The notes: generated by a model not told the origin, from the letters alone. A DNA stretch of 47,769 bases from Bacteroidota bacterium (GCA_024279425.1 JAJRRO010000021.1:1-47769); one strand, 5' to 3'. Positions 36,793 to 46,440 are shown, numbered from the stretch's first letter. Made by a program: numbers and translations.

Positions 36793-38087
36793 TTACAATA
36801 TTTCATTAATTTTAATTAATAAGGCTTCACCAATTCTGTAGGAACCCAGATCTGAAGGATGAGATCCATCTAGCGTACATTCATAATAATCATCACCAAG
36901 AACAATTGAACCAACCAAAAAATAAATATTATTATCGCCATTTGTTCTTCTGTTTATGACCATATTTTTTTGAAAATTACGATTACTGATCGGTAATACG
37001 TACGCCTTACTCCATTCCGTAGCAGAGGCATACCTGGTTTTTGACATGATTAATAAAGGTGTATTGGGATGATTCTTTCTAAGTACATTTACCAAGGGAA
37101 TTATTGTTTTCTGTATTGTTTCATTTGCATCATAATCAAAAATTATTAATCGATAAAATTCTCCGACGCTCTGTGTCGGTGGTCTAGAGGAAAGTTTGAA
37201 AACCTAAGGTTTTCATCAAACTAAAAATAAAGCTTCTTCCGCTTGATGCCTCGATGGCTCTGCCTCGAGGTAGTTCATTTTGACATCCGAAATTTCATTG
37301 ATCAGATGCGCCAACTCCGGTTCTCCTTTACCGTTCCCTGAAAACCCAAGATTTATAAATTCCATACCTAATTTTCGGCTAAGGATATTTGAATAGACTA
37401 TTTCTGGTCGTGAAACGCATCCTCCTTGTGTGATAGAGGTTCCATAAATTATTATTTTTCCTGAAGTTGAAACCATTTCTGGATTTTCCAGCTTTGAATT
37501 TTCGTCAATTCCAATATATATGGATTTAACACCATTATAAAGAGGGAAATTCAAGGTGTAATTATGCGTTTTTTCAATTTGCCAGCTTGGAAAGTAAATT
37601 AATATTGTATTGTATCATGAGGAAACCTCGTTGTTTTAACATACCTCTCAATTCCATTCTCTTTCCTGTAAAGATCAAAACTACTCTATCCTGTTGCTGG
37701 CATATGATACATTCCTGATCTTTCTGATAATTCAACTTTTATCAATATTCTATAGCTGTTGGTTCTAAAGTGTAATTGTCCGCCTGCAGTATGATTTGCC
37801 AATTGATCAACTGATTCAGGTATGTCTCATTTTGGATTTACCGGCAACCTCTTAAAAACACTATCGTGCTGAAACCATTCAAATCCAATTAAATCAAATG
37901 TTTTTTTTTGAATCCAGCCAAACAATATTATCCGAATCAGTTTTTCTATGAACATGGCTTTCTCCAGTTTTTGATCTGTTGAAAAACGAACTTCACTTTC
38001 GTAACATATGGCATCGGTAGTAATACTATGGGTGTCTTTTATGTACGCTCGCCAATGATTATAAAGTATAGACTCCTGTTTTATCAA
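36793..38087 (-). pseudogene. SGNH/GDSL hydrolase with SGNH_hydro_N domain, inactivated
   Basis: Reading leftward, the N-terminal domain is recognisable in pieces: FDLIGFEWFQHDSVFKRLP, then LHFRTNSYRI, SSFDLYRKENGIERYVKTT and THNYTLNFPLYNGVKSIYIG. The catalytic block IYGTSITQGGCVSR follows (Ser). After an inserted element at 37150-37275 come LIIFDYDANETIQKTI, NTPLLIMSKTRYA and the catalytic LDGSHPSDLG (Asp, His). In-frame stops and a frameshift damage the N-terminal domain. Removing the 126 bp element restores the frame around ISDVKM/LIIFDYD exactly. Members remove acyl groups from carbohydrates in the periplasm. Confidence 0.85.
37150..37275 (-). repeat. 126-bp hairpin-rich (REP/MITE-like) insertion in the SGNH gene
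   Basis: The element contains three strong hairpins: CCGAC/GTCGG (37163-37179), GAAAACCT/AGGTTTTC (37198-37214, extended by GTTT/AAAC), and CCTCGA-GGC/GCC-TCGAGG (37249-37270). Excising exactly 37150-37275 leaves GATGTCAAAATG joined to TTAATAATTT in frame, recreating the conserved hydrolase sequence, so it is an insertion. Its leftward translation (NYLEAEPSRHQAEEALF) ends at a TGA inside the element. It resembles the palindromic intergenic repeats of flavobacteria, but this cannot be verified from one copy. Confidence 0.75.
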
Positions 38088-38102
38088 TTTTTAATTTAGA
38101 AG

Positions 38103-38312
38103 CTAATTCACAGCGGATTTGACCACAATTTTATAATTCTCTAGCCTATTATAACCTAAGTATAGGTCACAAAAAAACTGATAATCAATATTGGCGTTGA
38201 GTTGCTCGATTAATCTCTTGTCGGAACAACAAGCATAGTGTTTTAAAAACATCACTGCAAATTTGCCTTTAGGGTTAAAATAATTCTTTGTCCCTTTGAT
38301 AGGTTCTTTTAG
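38103..38312 (-). mobile_element. Transposase N-terminal remnant (IS1182-like)
   Basis: The leftward frame encodes KGKFAVMFLKHYACCSDKRL, then IEQLNANIDYQFFCDL. This is the helical N-terminal part of DDE transposases related to IS1182/ISNCY types. It is cut off by TAG at 38103-38105 after about 70 residues. No terminal repeats are visible. It lies between the SGNH pseudogene and the GMC gene. Confidence 0.55.
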
Positions 38313-38435
38313 TTATTAAGATTTAACATAGATTAACTGAATTAAACAAACTCTGAAGATGAATACGACTAATCCATCAAATTGGGAAAGAAAATAATTT
38401 ATTAGGGAATTCAAATATTCGGCTATCACCCACGA

Positions 38436-40124
38436 TTAGAATTCTCCATTCTCCATCTTTTTTATTGCATAATCAGCTGCTCTCGCTGTTAAGGCCATAA
38501 AAGTAAGAGAAGGACTTTTATAAGATACGGAAGGCATACAAGCCCCATCTGTTATAAAGAGGTTTTTGATATCATGACATTGATTATACCCATTCAAAAC
38601 TGAAGTTTTCGGATCCTTACCCATTCTTGCTGTTCCCACCAAATGAGTTGAATCTCCCATGATAGGTGTACCTGCATGGACTTTAATGTCATCTAGACCC
38701 ATAACATTCAGCATTTCTTTAATTTGTTCTTTCATATCCTGCCTCATTTTCATTTCATTCTCTTTAAATTCAGCAGTTATTTTCAGAATGGATAAACCCC
38801 ATTTATCATTCTTTTCCAAATTCAATTCCACTTTATTCTCATAGTAAGGTAAACATTCACCATAGGCTGAAAGTCCCATTTTCCACGCTCCTGGCTTTGT
38901 GAGTTTATCTTTAAAATCCTTGCCGACTCCTACTTGATTGGGGTTGATTCCAACTCTATAAGCACCTCCCCACACTCCATAACTGCGTGAAAAATCCTTT
39001 TCCTTTTTCTTGATATTTCTAAAACCGGGGATTGCCAAACCAGCGGGTCTAAATCCTTTATAATACTTATTTTCAAATCCTTTCATAATTCCGGAACCAC
39101 CTACATTTTTATGATGGTCCATTAAATAATGTCCCAATACACCACTTGTATTAGCCAAGCCATTAGGAAAAGTATCATTTTTTGAACGCATTAAAATACC
39201 TGTTGTAGCCAATGTTGAAGCGCAAAGAAATATAACCCTGGCATAATATTCTGTCTTTTCATTAGTAAGGCTATCTATTACTTTGACACCAATAACTTTG
39301 TTTTTCTTCTTATCATAAATAAGAGTATTTACTATGGAATTAGAGATATTGGTTAATTTTCCAGTTCTTTTTGCTGCAGGCAAAGTGGAACTGTTACTTG
39401 AAAAATAGGCTCCAAATGGACAACCGGTATGGCACATGTTTCTCGTTTGACATTCCGATCTTCCTTGAAATTGACCAGGTTTAATTTTTGTAAGATGAGC
39501 CACCCTATTTGGTACAAGTTTCCTATCCGTATAGTGATTCTCTAACCTAATTTTAGCTTCTTTTTCCACAGCATTCATATCAAATGGTGGGAGATATTTG
39601 CCATCCGGGTATTGATCTAAATTCTCATTTGTTCCACTAACTCCAATATATTCTTCTATATAATCATACCATGGCGCAATGTCTTTATATCTAAAGGGCC
39701 AATCCGATCCATTTCCATCTTGAACATTTCGTTCAAAATCATAATCGCTCATGCGATAGGTTCCTCTTCCCCATAACAAACTTCTTCCTCCGCTTTGATA
39801 TCCTCTAAACCATTTTGCAGGTTTATCTTTGGGGCTTTCTATGGGATGATCTTTATCATTTACAAAGAAGTATTTACTTGCCTCATCAAAATTATATTTT
39901 GTACGTTGCATATATTGCTCTTCCTGCACCTTTTTCGAATCGTAATTGCGATGTTTAAATTCCCAAGGTGCACTATTGGTAGTTTTATAGTCTTGGATGT
40001 GTTCGACCTCTCTACCTCTTTCTAGAATAAGAGTCTGATATCCTTTTTCAGTAAATTCTTTTGCTGCCCATCCTCCGGTCATACCAGCACCTACAACAAT
40101 TACATCATATGTGTTTCCCCCCAT
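38436..40124 (-). CDS. GMC-family oxidoreductase (large subunit)
   Basis: The 562-residue flavoprotein starts with the FAD Rossmann motif VVGAGMTGGWAAKEFTEKG and continues with ILERGRE, the GRGTYRM region, GARNMCHTGCPFGA-like Cys-rich stretch (RNMCHTGCPFGA) and the C-terminal DSTHLVGTARMG that supplies the catalytic His. The family usually has an NP(S/T)LT motif near the end. Here it reads KSPSLTFMALTARA, so Asn is replaced by Ser. Such enzymes oxidise sugar hydroxyls and pass electrons to a small subunit and cytochrome c. Its partner starts 5 nt upstream. There is no own export signal, so the pair is probably exported together by the signal of the small subunit. Confidence 0.9.
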   Translation of the reverse strand: MGGNTYDVIVVGAGMTGGWAAKEFTEKGYQTLILERGREVEHIQDYKTTNSAPWEFKHRNYDSKKVQEEQYMQRTKYNFDEASKYFFVNDKDHPIESPKDKPAKWFRGYQSGGRSLLWGRGTYRMSDYDFERNVQDGNGSDWPFRYKDIAPWYDYIEEYIGVSGTNENLDQYPDGKYLPPFDMNAVEKEAKIRLENHYTDRKLVPNRVAHLTKIKPGQFQGRSECQTRNMCHTGCPFGAYFSSNSSTLPAAKRTGKLTNISNSIVNTLIYDKKKNKVIGVKVIDSLTNEKTEYYARVIFLCASTLATTGILMRSKNDTFPNGLANTSGVLGHYLMDHHKNVGGSGIMKGFENKYYKGFRPAGLAIPGFRNIKKKEKDFSRSYGVWGGAYRVGINPNQVGVGKDFKDKLTKPGAWKMGLSAYGECLPYYENKVELNLEKNDKWGLSILKITAEFKENEMKMRQDMKEQIKEMLNVMGLDDIKVHAGTPIMGDSTHLVGTARMGKDPKTSVLNGYNQCHDIKNLFITDGACMPSVSYKSPSLTFMALTARAADYAIKKMENGEF

Positions 40125-40129
40125 TATAT

Positions 40130-40705
40130 TTACATTCTGTTACCGATAATAATTTTGTCTTCCGGTTTTAAATCAACTTCACCCACATAAGATCCGGGAA
40201 TTGGCATATAATTCAAATTTTGTTTTACTCCTTGTTCCGTTGTGAAATATATTGTTATCGTAAGATGTTTAAAAGTATAATAAAAGGGTGCCAAGTCATC
40301 GTATTCTTGTTCCATTATTTCCTTGTCAATTTTTTCAAGATAATCATATCGTTCAGATTCTTTTAAATCTAGAAAACTACTTCCCGTACTGTTTTGGCAG
40401 TCAGAATCAAATTGGGAGAGTCCTTGTAGAAATTTTTGCTTTACATCGTCTTCAAAAACATCTTGGAGTAATAAATCAATAAATCTATCCACTTTCACAT
40501 CCGAAGCACTGGGACTACCTGTTCTTGGTAGTATGGTGTCTGCTATTGCTTTTATAAGGTCATCTTGTTCATCATTCAGGACCAATAAATCTCTCGAATT
40601 TAAAACCTTGTCCTGACAACTCTGTAAAACGGTTAAAATAGTTGGTGCCAAAAATGCGGATTTTAATATCCATGACATTTTTATCACTGCTTCTCGTCTT
40701 TTCAC
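40130..40705 (-). CDS. Gluconate 2-dehydrogenase subunit 3-family protein
   Basis: The 191-residue protein begins MKRREAVIKMSWILKSAFLA, with a Tat-like RR pair, and has a possible lipobox (TVLQSC near 30). The body shows the family pattern AIADTILPRTGSPSASDVKV, then FIDLLLQDVFEDD and the C-terminal YTFKHLTITIYFTTEQGVKQNLNY. These small subunits escort the GMC flavoprotein to the periplasm and stabilise it. It lies upstream of the GMC gene by 5 nt in a two-gene leftward operon. Confidence 0.9.
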   Translation of the reverse strand: MKRREAVIKMSWILKSAFLAPTILTVLQSCQDKVLNSRDLLVLNDEQDDLIKAIADTILPRTGSPSASDVKVDRFIDLLLQDVFEDDVKQKFLQGLSQFDSDCQNSTGSSFLDLKESERYDYLEKIDKEIMEQEYDDLAPFYYTFKHLTITIYFTTEQGVKQNLNYMPIPGSYVGEVDLKPEDKIIIGNRM

Positions 40706-41187
40706 AATTGATTAGGGTTTTTCAAAACCTTAAAGTTACATTAATATTAATTACAACAAACTACTTATGTGAATCAAGGGTTGAAAAAAGTTAGATACTG
40801 ATTTCCAAGGATAAGGGGTGGAAGTTAATATGAGCATCCCCCGATCTTTAGGACAGGTTTTGTATTAAATCAAGTTCCGGTTAGTGTTCATTATGCTGCT
40901 TTTCGTTGTTTGATCAAATGGTATACTATGACCGTTTTTTGCACTTGCTATTCACCCTTAGTTTTTTTAATGGTTTTCACAAAACTTTAGGCTCTGTGTT
41001 AATCATTGACTTATAATCTGGGAGAAAGAGCTTCCATGTAATCACTGCCAATAATGATTTTTTAGGCATGGATTATATAATTATACAAAAAAAAGTCCGT
41101 TATGAGGTAGGGATTTTGTTATCTCGGTTGTTTTTAAATAAAATCCCCAAATCTTAAATCATAAATAACCTTTGACCTAACACCCCA
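40706..41187. other. Divergent intergenic region (about 480 bp)
   Basis: No gene is supported. Several short stretches suggest decayed coding DNA, but I cannot assign them. It should contain the promoters of both the leftward GMC operon and the rightward DUF2490 operon. Confidence 0.4.
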
Positions 41188-41901
41188 ATGAGCATATCAA
41201 GAAAAGCATTAACCATTATTTTTATAATGGCAAGCGGTATAACTAATTCCCAAGATCTAACGGATAATTTAAAAGTCTGGACGGGAATTAGTTTGAAATA
41301 TGAAGTTTCCAAAAATTTGGACGTGAAGGTCAGCCAACTGTTCAGCCATAATGTTTCCCCTATGGAATTTAGCTTTGCACAATCTAAAGTGGCATTGTCG
41401 TACAAGATAAAAAGAAGAACCTATGTAGAGACTGGCTATGCAAATGGCTTGTTCAATGATTCACGATCATTAAGGGACCAGGGAATCAATACTGTTTTGT
41501 TCAACAAATTGGCAGTTGGCCGGATTTACGCAAATTTTTCCTATAAGCATGATATAGTCAAAAGACTCTCACTTAGGCATAAGCCAGAGATACAATACTT
41601 TTTTACATCGTTGGAGAAATACCAAGTTCGTGCAATCTATGCGGCAAGATTAAGTTATAATGTAAGAAGGTCTAGTTTAGCGCCCTATCTGGAAAATCAA
41701 TTTTTCTATTATACGGGAGGTGATATAAGTAGTGGGGTAAAAAGGTATCGCTTAAAACCGGGAGTGAATTTTAAACCTTTTGATGATTTTCCTATGGGAG
41801 TCTCTATCTATTATATTATTCAAAAAGAATTCAATACAGATAATCTACCCGAAAATGACTATAATGTTTTGGGATTCAATCTTTCATTCACCTTAAAATA
41901 G
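41188..41901 (+). CDS. DUF2490 outer-membrane protein
   Basis: The 237-residue protein has a signal peptide (ALTIIFIMASGITNSQ). It consists of amphipathic beta-strands with alternating charged and aromatic residues (NLDVKVSQLFSHNVS, TYVETGYANGLFND, YANFSYKHDIVKRLSLRHK), which fits the DUF2490 family of outer-membrane beta-barrels common in Bacteroidota. It ends 9 nt before the P-loop gene, so they form an operon. Role unknown: it may be the outer-membrane part of an export or sensing unit with the ABC protein. Confidence 0.82.
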   Translation: MSISRKALTIIFIMASGITNSQDLTDNLKVWTGISLKYEVSKNLDVKVSQLFSHNVSPMEFSFAQSKVALSYKIKRRTYVETGYANGLFNDSRSLRDQGINTVLFNKLAVGRIYANFSYKHDIVKRLSLRHKPEIQYFFTSLEKYQVRAIYAARLSYNVRRSSLAPYLENQFFYYTGGDISSGVKRYRLKPGVNFKPFDDFPMGVSIYYIIQKEFNTDNLPENDYNVLGFNLSFTLK

Positions 41902-41910
41902 CCCATTCTC

Positions 41911-43011
41911 ATGAAACGTCATAAAATAAATGCAGCCAGTATCAAAAAATCAATTATTTGTAAAAATGTTACAAGTACATTGGTCAATAAGGATATAAAA
42001 AGAAACTATCTCCCAAAAGCGGGGGATGTGGCCATATTTCGGGTAAAGGAAATTGGCAAGCATACCCGTATACAGACTATAAATGGAAATAACAGGTATA
42101 TTTTACCAGGGGATCTTATTATGGCTACATTTGGTAATAGGTATGCTACAGAACAACTTGAGGGATATGTCCCCACAGCATATCATTCAAACTATCAAAT
42201 GCTTGGTCAAGGAGGTGTTGTGGGAATAATGGCCTCTATACACAATAAATTTGAGTTGATCGGCCCTACCACTTTAAGTCTAGTTGGTTATGTAGTGGAT
42301 GAAACTGGACAGGTGATCAATACAAAATACTTGAATCATGAAGCCCCGTCGGAATATATCTCCACACTTTCAATACCGGTCCCGAAAATAATTCTTTCTT
42401 TGGGGACAAGCATGGACAGTGGAAAAACCACCACTGCAGCCTTTTTGGCACGAGGACTAAAGCAAGCAAAGAAAAAAGTAGCTTATATTAAGTTGACGGG
42501 CACTGCTTATACCAAGGATAAAGCAATGGTAAGGGATTATGGAGCGAAAATGTCCTTGGATTTTTCAGATTTCGGATTTCCTTCTACGTATATGTGTTCG
42601 ATTAGAGAGCTGTTGATCTTGTACAAATACTTATTGGAGAAAGCAAAAAGCATTCGTCCTGACGTAGTCATTGTCGAAATTGCGGATGGATTATTGCAAA
42701 GGGAAACGGCTGCATTAATTAATAACAGTGTTTTTGCGCAAAATGTTTTTGGGGTGTTGTTTTCGGCGACCGATAGTATGAGTGCCATACATGGAGCAAA
42801 TATTTTAAAAGGGCTTAATTTTAAAGTCATCGGCGTCACAGGACTTTTTACAACAAGCCCTTTGTTAGTGGATGAAGTAAGGAGGCAATCTGAACACCAT
42901 GTCTTGGTAGGGGAAGATTTGATGTCAAAAAAAATATTCGAGACTTTAGAACAACGTATAAAACCTGAAATTCTTGGAAACAAAATGGCGGCTAATAAAG
43001 GTATTTGCTAA
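41911..43011 (+). CDS. DUF1611-like P-loop NTPase
   Basis: The 366-residue cytoplasmic protein has an N-terminal beta domain (GDVAIFRVKEIGKHTRI, LPGDLIMATFGNRYAT) and a C-terminal P-loop domain. The Walker A is GTSMDSGKTTTAAFLARG near 164-181, followed by VIVEIADGLLQRET as a Walker-B-like strand. This matches DUF1611-type proteins, relatives of MobB/BioD-like P-loop enzymes. Some members (DgcN type) act on D-glutamate-related amino acids, but this subgroup has an extra N-terminal domain and no assigned function. It overlaps the ABC gene by 38 nt, a strong sign of coupling. Confidence 0.8.
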   Translation: MKRHKINAASIKKSIICKNVTSTLVNKDIKRNYLPKAGDVAIFRVKEIGKHTRIQTINGNNRYILPGDLIMATFGNRYATEQLEGYVPTAYHSNYQMLGQGGVVGIMASIHNKFELIGPTTLSLVGYVVDETGQVINTKYLNHEAPSEYISTLSIPVPKIILSLGTSMDSGKTTTAAFLARGLKQAKKKVAYIKLTGTAYTKDKAMVRDYGAKMSLDFSDFGFPSTYMCSIRELLILYKYLLEKAKSIRPDVVIVEIADGLLQRETAALINNSVFAQNVFGVLFSATDSMSAIHGANILKGLNFKVIGVTGLFTTSPLLVDEVRRQSEHHVLVGEDLMSKKIFETLEQRIKPEILGNKMAANKGIC

Positions 43012-44668
43012 GAACAACAATAAGCTGTTCCTAGCCACATTTTTGAGTGGTCTGTGCTACAATGTACTTACACTTTTAATCCCTATTAGTATAGGGAGGT
43101 TTTACGAATTTAATTTTGGGTTTTCCTCACATAGGTTACAGATAATTAAATCGGTCCCTTTTATAAATACCAACGACTTCACCATTTTTTTAGTTTTCTT
43201 TTTCAGTATTGTGGGTATTCGCTTTGTGTTCGAATACCTTAATAAATATCTCATTGCCCTTATTTGCGAAAAGTTTGCGAAGGATCTTAGGGAAAAATTA
43301 TTTGCCCATCAGTTGCAAATTGCTACGGAGGTCTATGATCTAAAAGGCATTGGGAAATATTTGCTCCGGTATAGTGGGGATTTAAAAAGTATTCAGAATT
43401 ATATTTCTAGGGGACTGTTGCGATTTCTACAGGATGTATTTTTAATAACCATTTTATTGATTACCATAGCTTATATAAATATCTACTTAGGACTTATTTT
43501 GAGTGGGTCCATTGTTTTGTTCTCCCTCATCCTGTTCTTTATCAACAAATTTTTGTACTCTATTTCCGTAGAGCGAAGAAATAAACGCTCGGGAATGTTG
43601 ACCTTTATAAACACCCGCCTACGGGGAATCCATACCATAAAGGTCTTCAATAAATATTCTCCGGAAGAAAAGAGATATCGAAAACGCTCCGAGGAACTTC
43701 TGGAAATAGGAAAACAATATCAAAAAGTGGCTAGTTTAATTCAATCGATCATTCCTGCATTGACATATCTAATGCTCGGGATTTTAATGTGGTATGTGTA
43801 TTATATAAAAAGTTTTAATGATAAAACTGTGGACCAATCTGTTCTATTGATATTAATACTTTTAATAATTTCTTTCCTTCCTATATTAAGAAGGGTATTA
43901 CGTGTGAGCATTGTTTGGAAATTAGGAAATATCTCGTTCGATAAATTGATAAACATTTTCTCTTTAAAAGCGGAAAACACCCTAGACTTTCAAAACATAA
44001 ATTTAGCAAATGAGAAACTGGTTTTCAAGGACATTTCCTTTAGATACCCTAGTTCGGAACAAGAGGTTTTTAAAAACACTACTTTAACAATACCTGCGAG
44101 GAAAACAACGGCCATTATCGGAAACTCCGGCGCGGGTAAAAGCACTTTTGTCAATCTATTGCTGAAAATGTACCATCCCAATAAAGGGGATGTCAAATAT
44201 GGGACTTACTCCAATGACCAGCTATCGGAAAAGACCATTCGTAAGAATATTGCAGTTGTATCCAAGGATTTCCCACTTTATGGCAAAGACGTTTATGAAT
44301 CTATTGTATATAGCCGAAAAAACCTTAAAAAACATAAGGTAGCTGCTCTTTTAAAAGATCTTCAACAATTTGAACATCCAAAAGATGTTTTGAGGCTGGA
44401 TGATCGCATTGGAGATCTTGGCGGTGTTTTAACCAAAAGTCAACAAAAAATATTGATCTATTGCCGTGCTCTTTTAACTAACAAGCCAATATTGTTGATT
44501 GACGAACCTTTCACAGATTTAAATTCAAGGACAGCCGACTACCTGAAATCGTTATTGAATGGATTGAAAAATAAAAAGACCTTGATCGTACTAGACACTA
44601 GATTACCTGCGGGACTGAGTTTAGATCATTATTATGAGATAAATGAACGAGAATTCATCAAATCTTAA
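42974..44668 (+). CDS. ABC exporter half-transporter with atypical ATPase domain
   Basis: The 564-residue protein has a membrane domain of about six helices (for example LFLATFLSGLCYNVLTLLIP, FTIFLVFFFSIVGIRFVF, FLQDVFLITILLITIAYI) and a C-terminal ATPase domain. Walker A GNSGAGKSTFVN (near 384) and Walker B ILLIDEPF (near 505) are intact. The Q-loop reads VSKD with no Gln, the signature reads LTKSQQKIL instead of LSGGQ, and the H-loop position reads VLDTRLP with no His. ATP could bind, but normal hydrolysis is doubtful unless it pairs with another subunit. The start is TTG 42974 inside the preceding gene. No other ABC gene is in the window. Confidence 0.87.
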   Translation: METKWRLIKVFAKNNNKLFLATFLSGLCYNVLTLLIPISIGRFYEFNFGFSSHRLQIIKSVPFINTNDFTIFLVFFFSIVGIRFVFEYLNKYLIALICEKFAKDLREKLFAHQLQIATEVYDLKGIGKYLLRYSGDLKSIQNYISRGLLRFLQDVFLITILLITIAYINIYLGLILSGSIVLFSLILFFINKFLYSISVERRNKRSGMLTFINTRLRGIHTIKVFNKYSPEEKRYRKRSEELLEIGKQYQKVASLIQSIIPALTYLMLGILMWYVYYIKSFNDKTVDQSVLLILILLIISFLPILRRVLRVSIVWKLGNISFDKLINIFSLKAENTLDFQNINLANEKLVFKDISFRYPSSEQEVFKNTTLTIPARKTTAIIGNSGAGKSTFVNLLLKMYHPNKGDVKYGTYSNDQLSEKTIRKNIAVVSKDFPLYGKDVYESIVYSRKNLKKHKVAALLKDLQQFEHPKDVLRLDDRIGDLGGVLTKSQQKILIYCRALLTNKPILLIDEPFTDLNSRTADYLKSLLNGLKNKKTLIVLDTRLPAGLSLDHYYEINEREFIKS

Positions 44669-45280
44669 GGGTTCGACATGATAAAAAAATCCAAAATTTA
44701 AATCTCGGAATTCCCACTATATATCTGGTGTGGTCGGCTCTGTTATTTAACCTGTTTGGGAAAACGCAGGCCGCAGATGATTATAGGAGAGGTCAATGTC
44801 GCCAATATTGGTATTTCAATAGTAGGTCTTCCCCTGTTGTACTTATAAACGCTTATTCTTTGGGGTTAGTTTATCCATGCCTCACTTTCGGATACAGGGC
44901 AATATAATATGTTAAGGGAGAAGATTTAGGGATTGCAGTGCAATATTTGAATAGGGAAGGGGTATTTAATTTATTATCAATGGGACAATGAGCAAAAATT
45001 GTTTGTTTTTACACAACTCGAAAAGTATGACGCCCATATCAATATAAAAATAGCCTTGGCATAAAATAGATTTTATGGGAGTTCCCAATTACTCATCAGG
45101 ACTTTGCTAATCGAATTGTACCGGGTGTTGTTATAATAAGGTATTATCGGTTTAAGACAGTACACTTTAAGGGATATGTAAAAATAAGATTGAATTTAAG
45201 AATTGGGGAGCGGTTCTAAACAAACTCTGATTTCAGGGCTAAAATTGATTCTAAATTAAGTTACATCTACTATGATTGAA
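44669..45280 (+). pseudogene. Decayed coding DNA downstream of the ABC operon
   Basis: Protein-like fragments appear in changing frames: a hydrophobic start (IYLVWSALLFNLFGKTQAAD), VNVANIGISIVGLPLLYL, and YYQWDNEQKLFVFTQLEKYD. Stops interrupt all frames. It probably is an eroded fourth gene of the DUF2490/P-loop/ABC operon or an envelope protein. No family could be named. Confidence 0.35.
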
Positions 45281-46170
45281 ATGACCCAAAGAAATCAAGG
45301 AATACGTTGGCTTAAGGAGAAAACTAACCATTCTCGATTATGCTAAAGATATTGGATCCAATATAGAGGCAATCAGAACTTTTAGAACCCCAAAATCCAC
45401 CTTCTATAAGTGGAAAAAATTATTTGATAAAAAGGGCCCACAAGGATTGTTGAGAAATAAGCTGAATGCTAAACATCATCCAAGAACAATCAAACCCGAA
45501 GTAATTGAAAAAGTATTGTGTCTTCGAAAGGAATATCAACTTGAATCTTGACGGATCAAATGGTATTTGGAACGATATCATGGAATAGTGGTTTCAGAAT
45601 CAAGTGTTTACCCTATCCTTAAGAAGCATTAAGTTGAACGATTTCACAAGCATGCCTCCCGAAGAACAGTTCATACCAAGAGATATTCAAAACTTGCTCC
45701 TGACCACCATGTCCAAGTAGACGTCAAGTTCTTCTAATGGTAGAACTATCAGACACTTTCAATACACCACCATTGATGATGCAACACGGGTTCGTGCGCT
45801 TAAAATATACCAGCGCCATACCCAAGCCAACGCGATTGATTTCATAGATCATATGATCGGTAAATTTCCATTTCATATCAATGCGATACGAACAGATCGA
45901 GGACATGAATTTCAAGCTAAATTTCATTGGCATGTTGAAGATCAGGGAATGAGACATCAGTATAACAAATCCGAAACCCCTCAGTTCAATGGAAAAGTTG
46001 AACGCTCCCATTTAACCGATCAAAGAGAGTTTTACCAGTTGCTTACATACACTGATGATGTTGATTTGAACAAAAAATTAAAGACTTGGGAACATTTTTA
46101 TAACTTTGATAGGCCGCATGGAAGTTTTAAAGGAAAAACTCCATATGAAATACTAAAACTAACTAAATAA
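45281..46170 (+). mobile_element. IS481-family transposase pseudogene
   Basis: In shifting frames the sequence reads ILDYAKDIGSNIEAIRTF, STFYKWKKLFDKKGPQGLL, RIKWYLERYHGIVVSESS, then HVQVDVKFF, IRTDRGHEFQAKFHWHVEDQ and KVERSHLTDQREFYQLLT. These are the helix-turn-helix and DDE core of IS481-type transposases. Breaks include one early base change near 45284, in-frame stops near 45549 and 45630, and a disrupted first-Asp region around 45720-45790. The last third (from 45853) is open to TAA 46168-46170. Terminal repeats are not visible. Confidence 0.85.
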
Positions 46171-46335
46171 CTGTTTTAGTCCATCAAGGTCTGAAGTACG
46201 ACACTCATATCCTTTCTTTGCCAAAATATCACCAATTCAACCAACGCTACATATAATCCATGTCGGCGAATCTCGAATCGCCATTTTTGAGTAGTCCTTA
46301 ATAGGCAAGACCTAAATTATTGTAATTAGGGATTA

Positions 46336-46440
46336 TTAATAAACGTACATCAACTGTAGCAAAACGGCAATACCAAAACAAGATAGGGTCAACCCTAAAA
46401 CATAATTTTTAATCAAAAACTTCCACATATTCCAAATCAT
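46336..46440 (-). CDS. Tiny hydrophobic protein, 34 aa
   Basis: ATG at 46438-46440 starts MIWNMWKFLIKNYVLGLTLS, continues with CFGIAVLLQLMYVY and stops at TAA 46336-46338. One membrane helix covers about 13-32. It begins 5 nt after the stop of the small gene at 46446-46616, so the two look like an operon. No family is known to me. Confidence 0.4.
   Translation of the reverse strand: MIWNMWKFLIKNYVLGLTLSCFGIAVLLQLMYVY

Noticed and set aside
40706-41187. A decayed IS element between the GMC and DUF2490 operons
   Set aside because: Some short stretches looked transposase-like, but no motif could be read with confidence on either strand.
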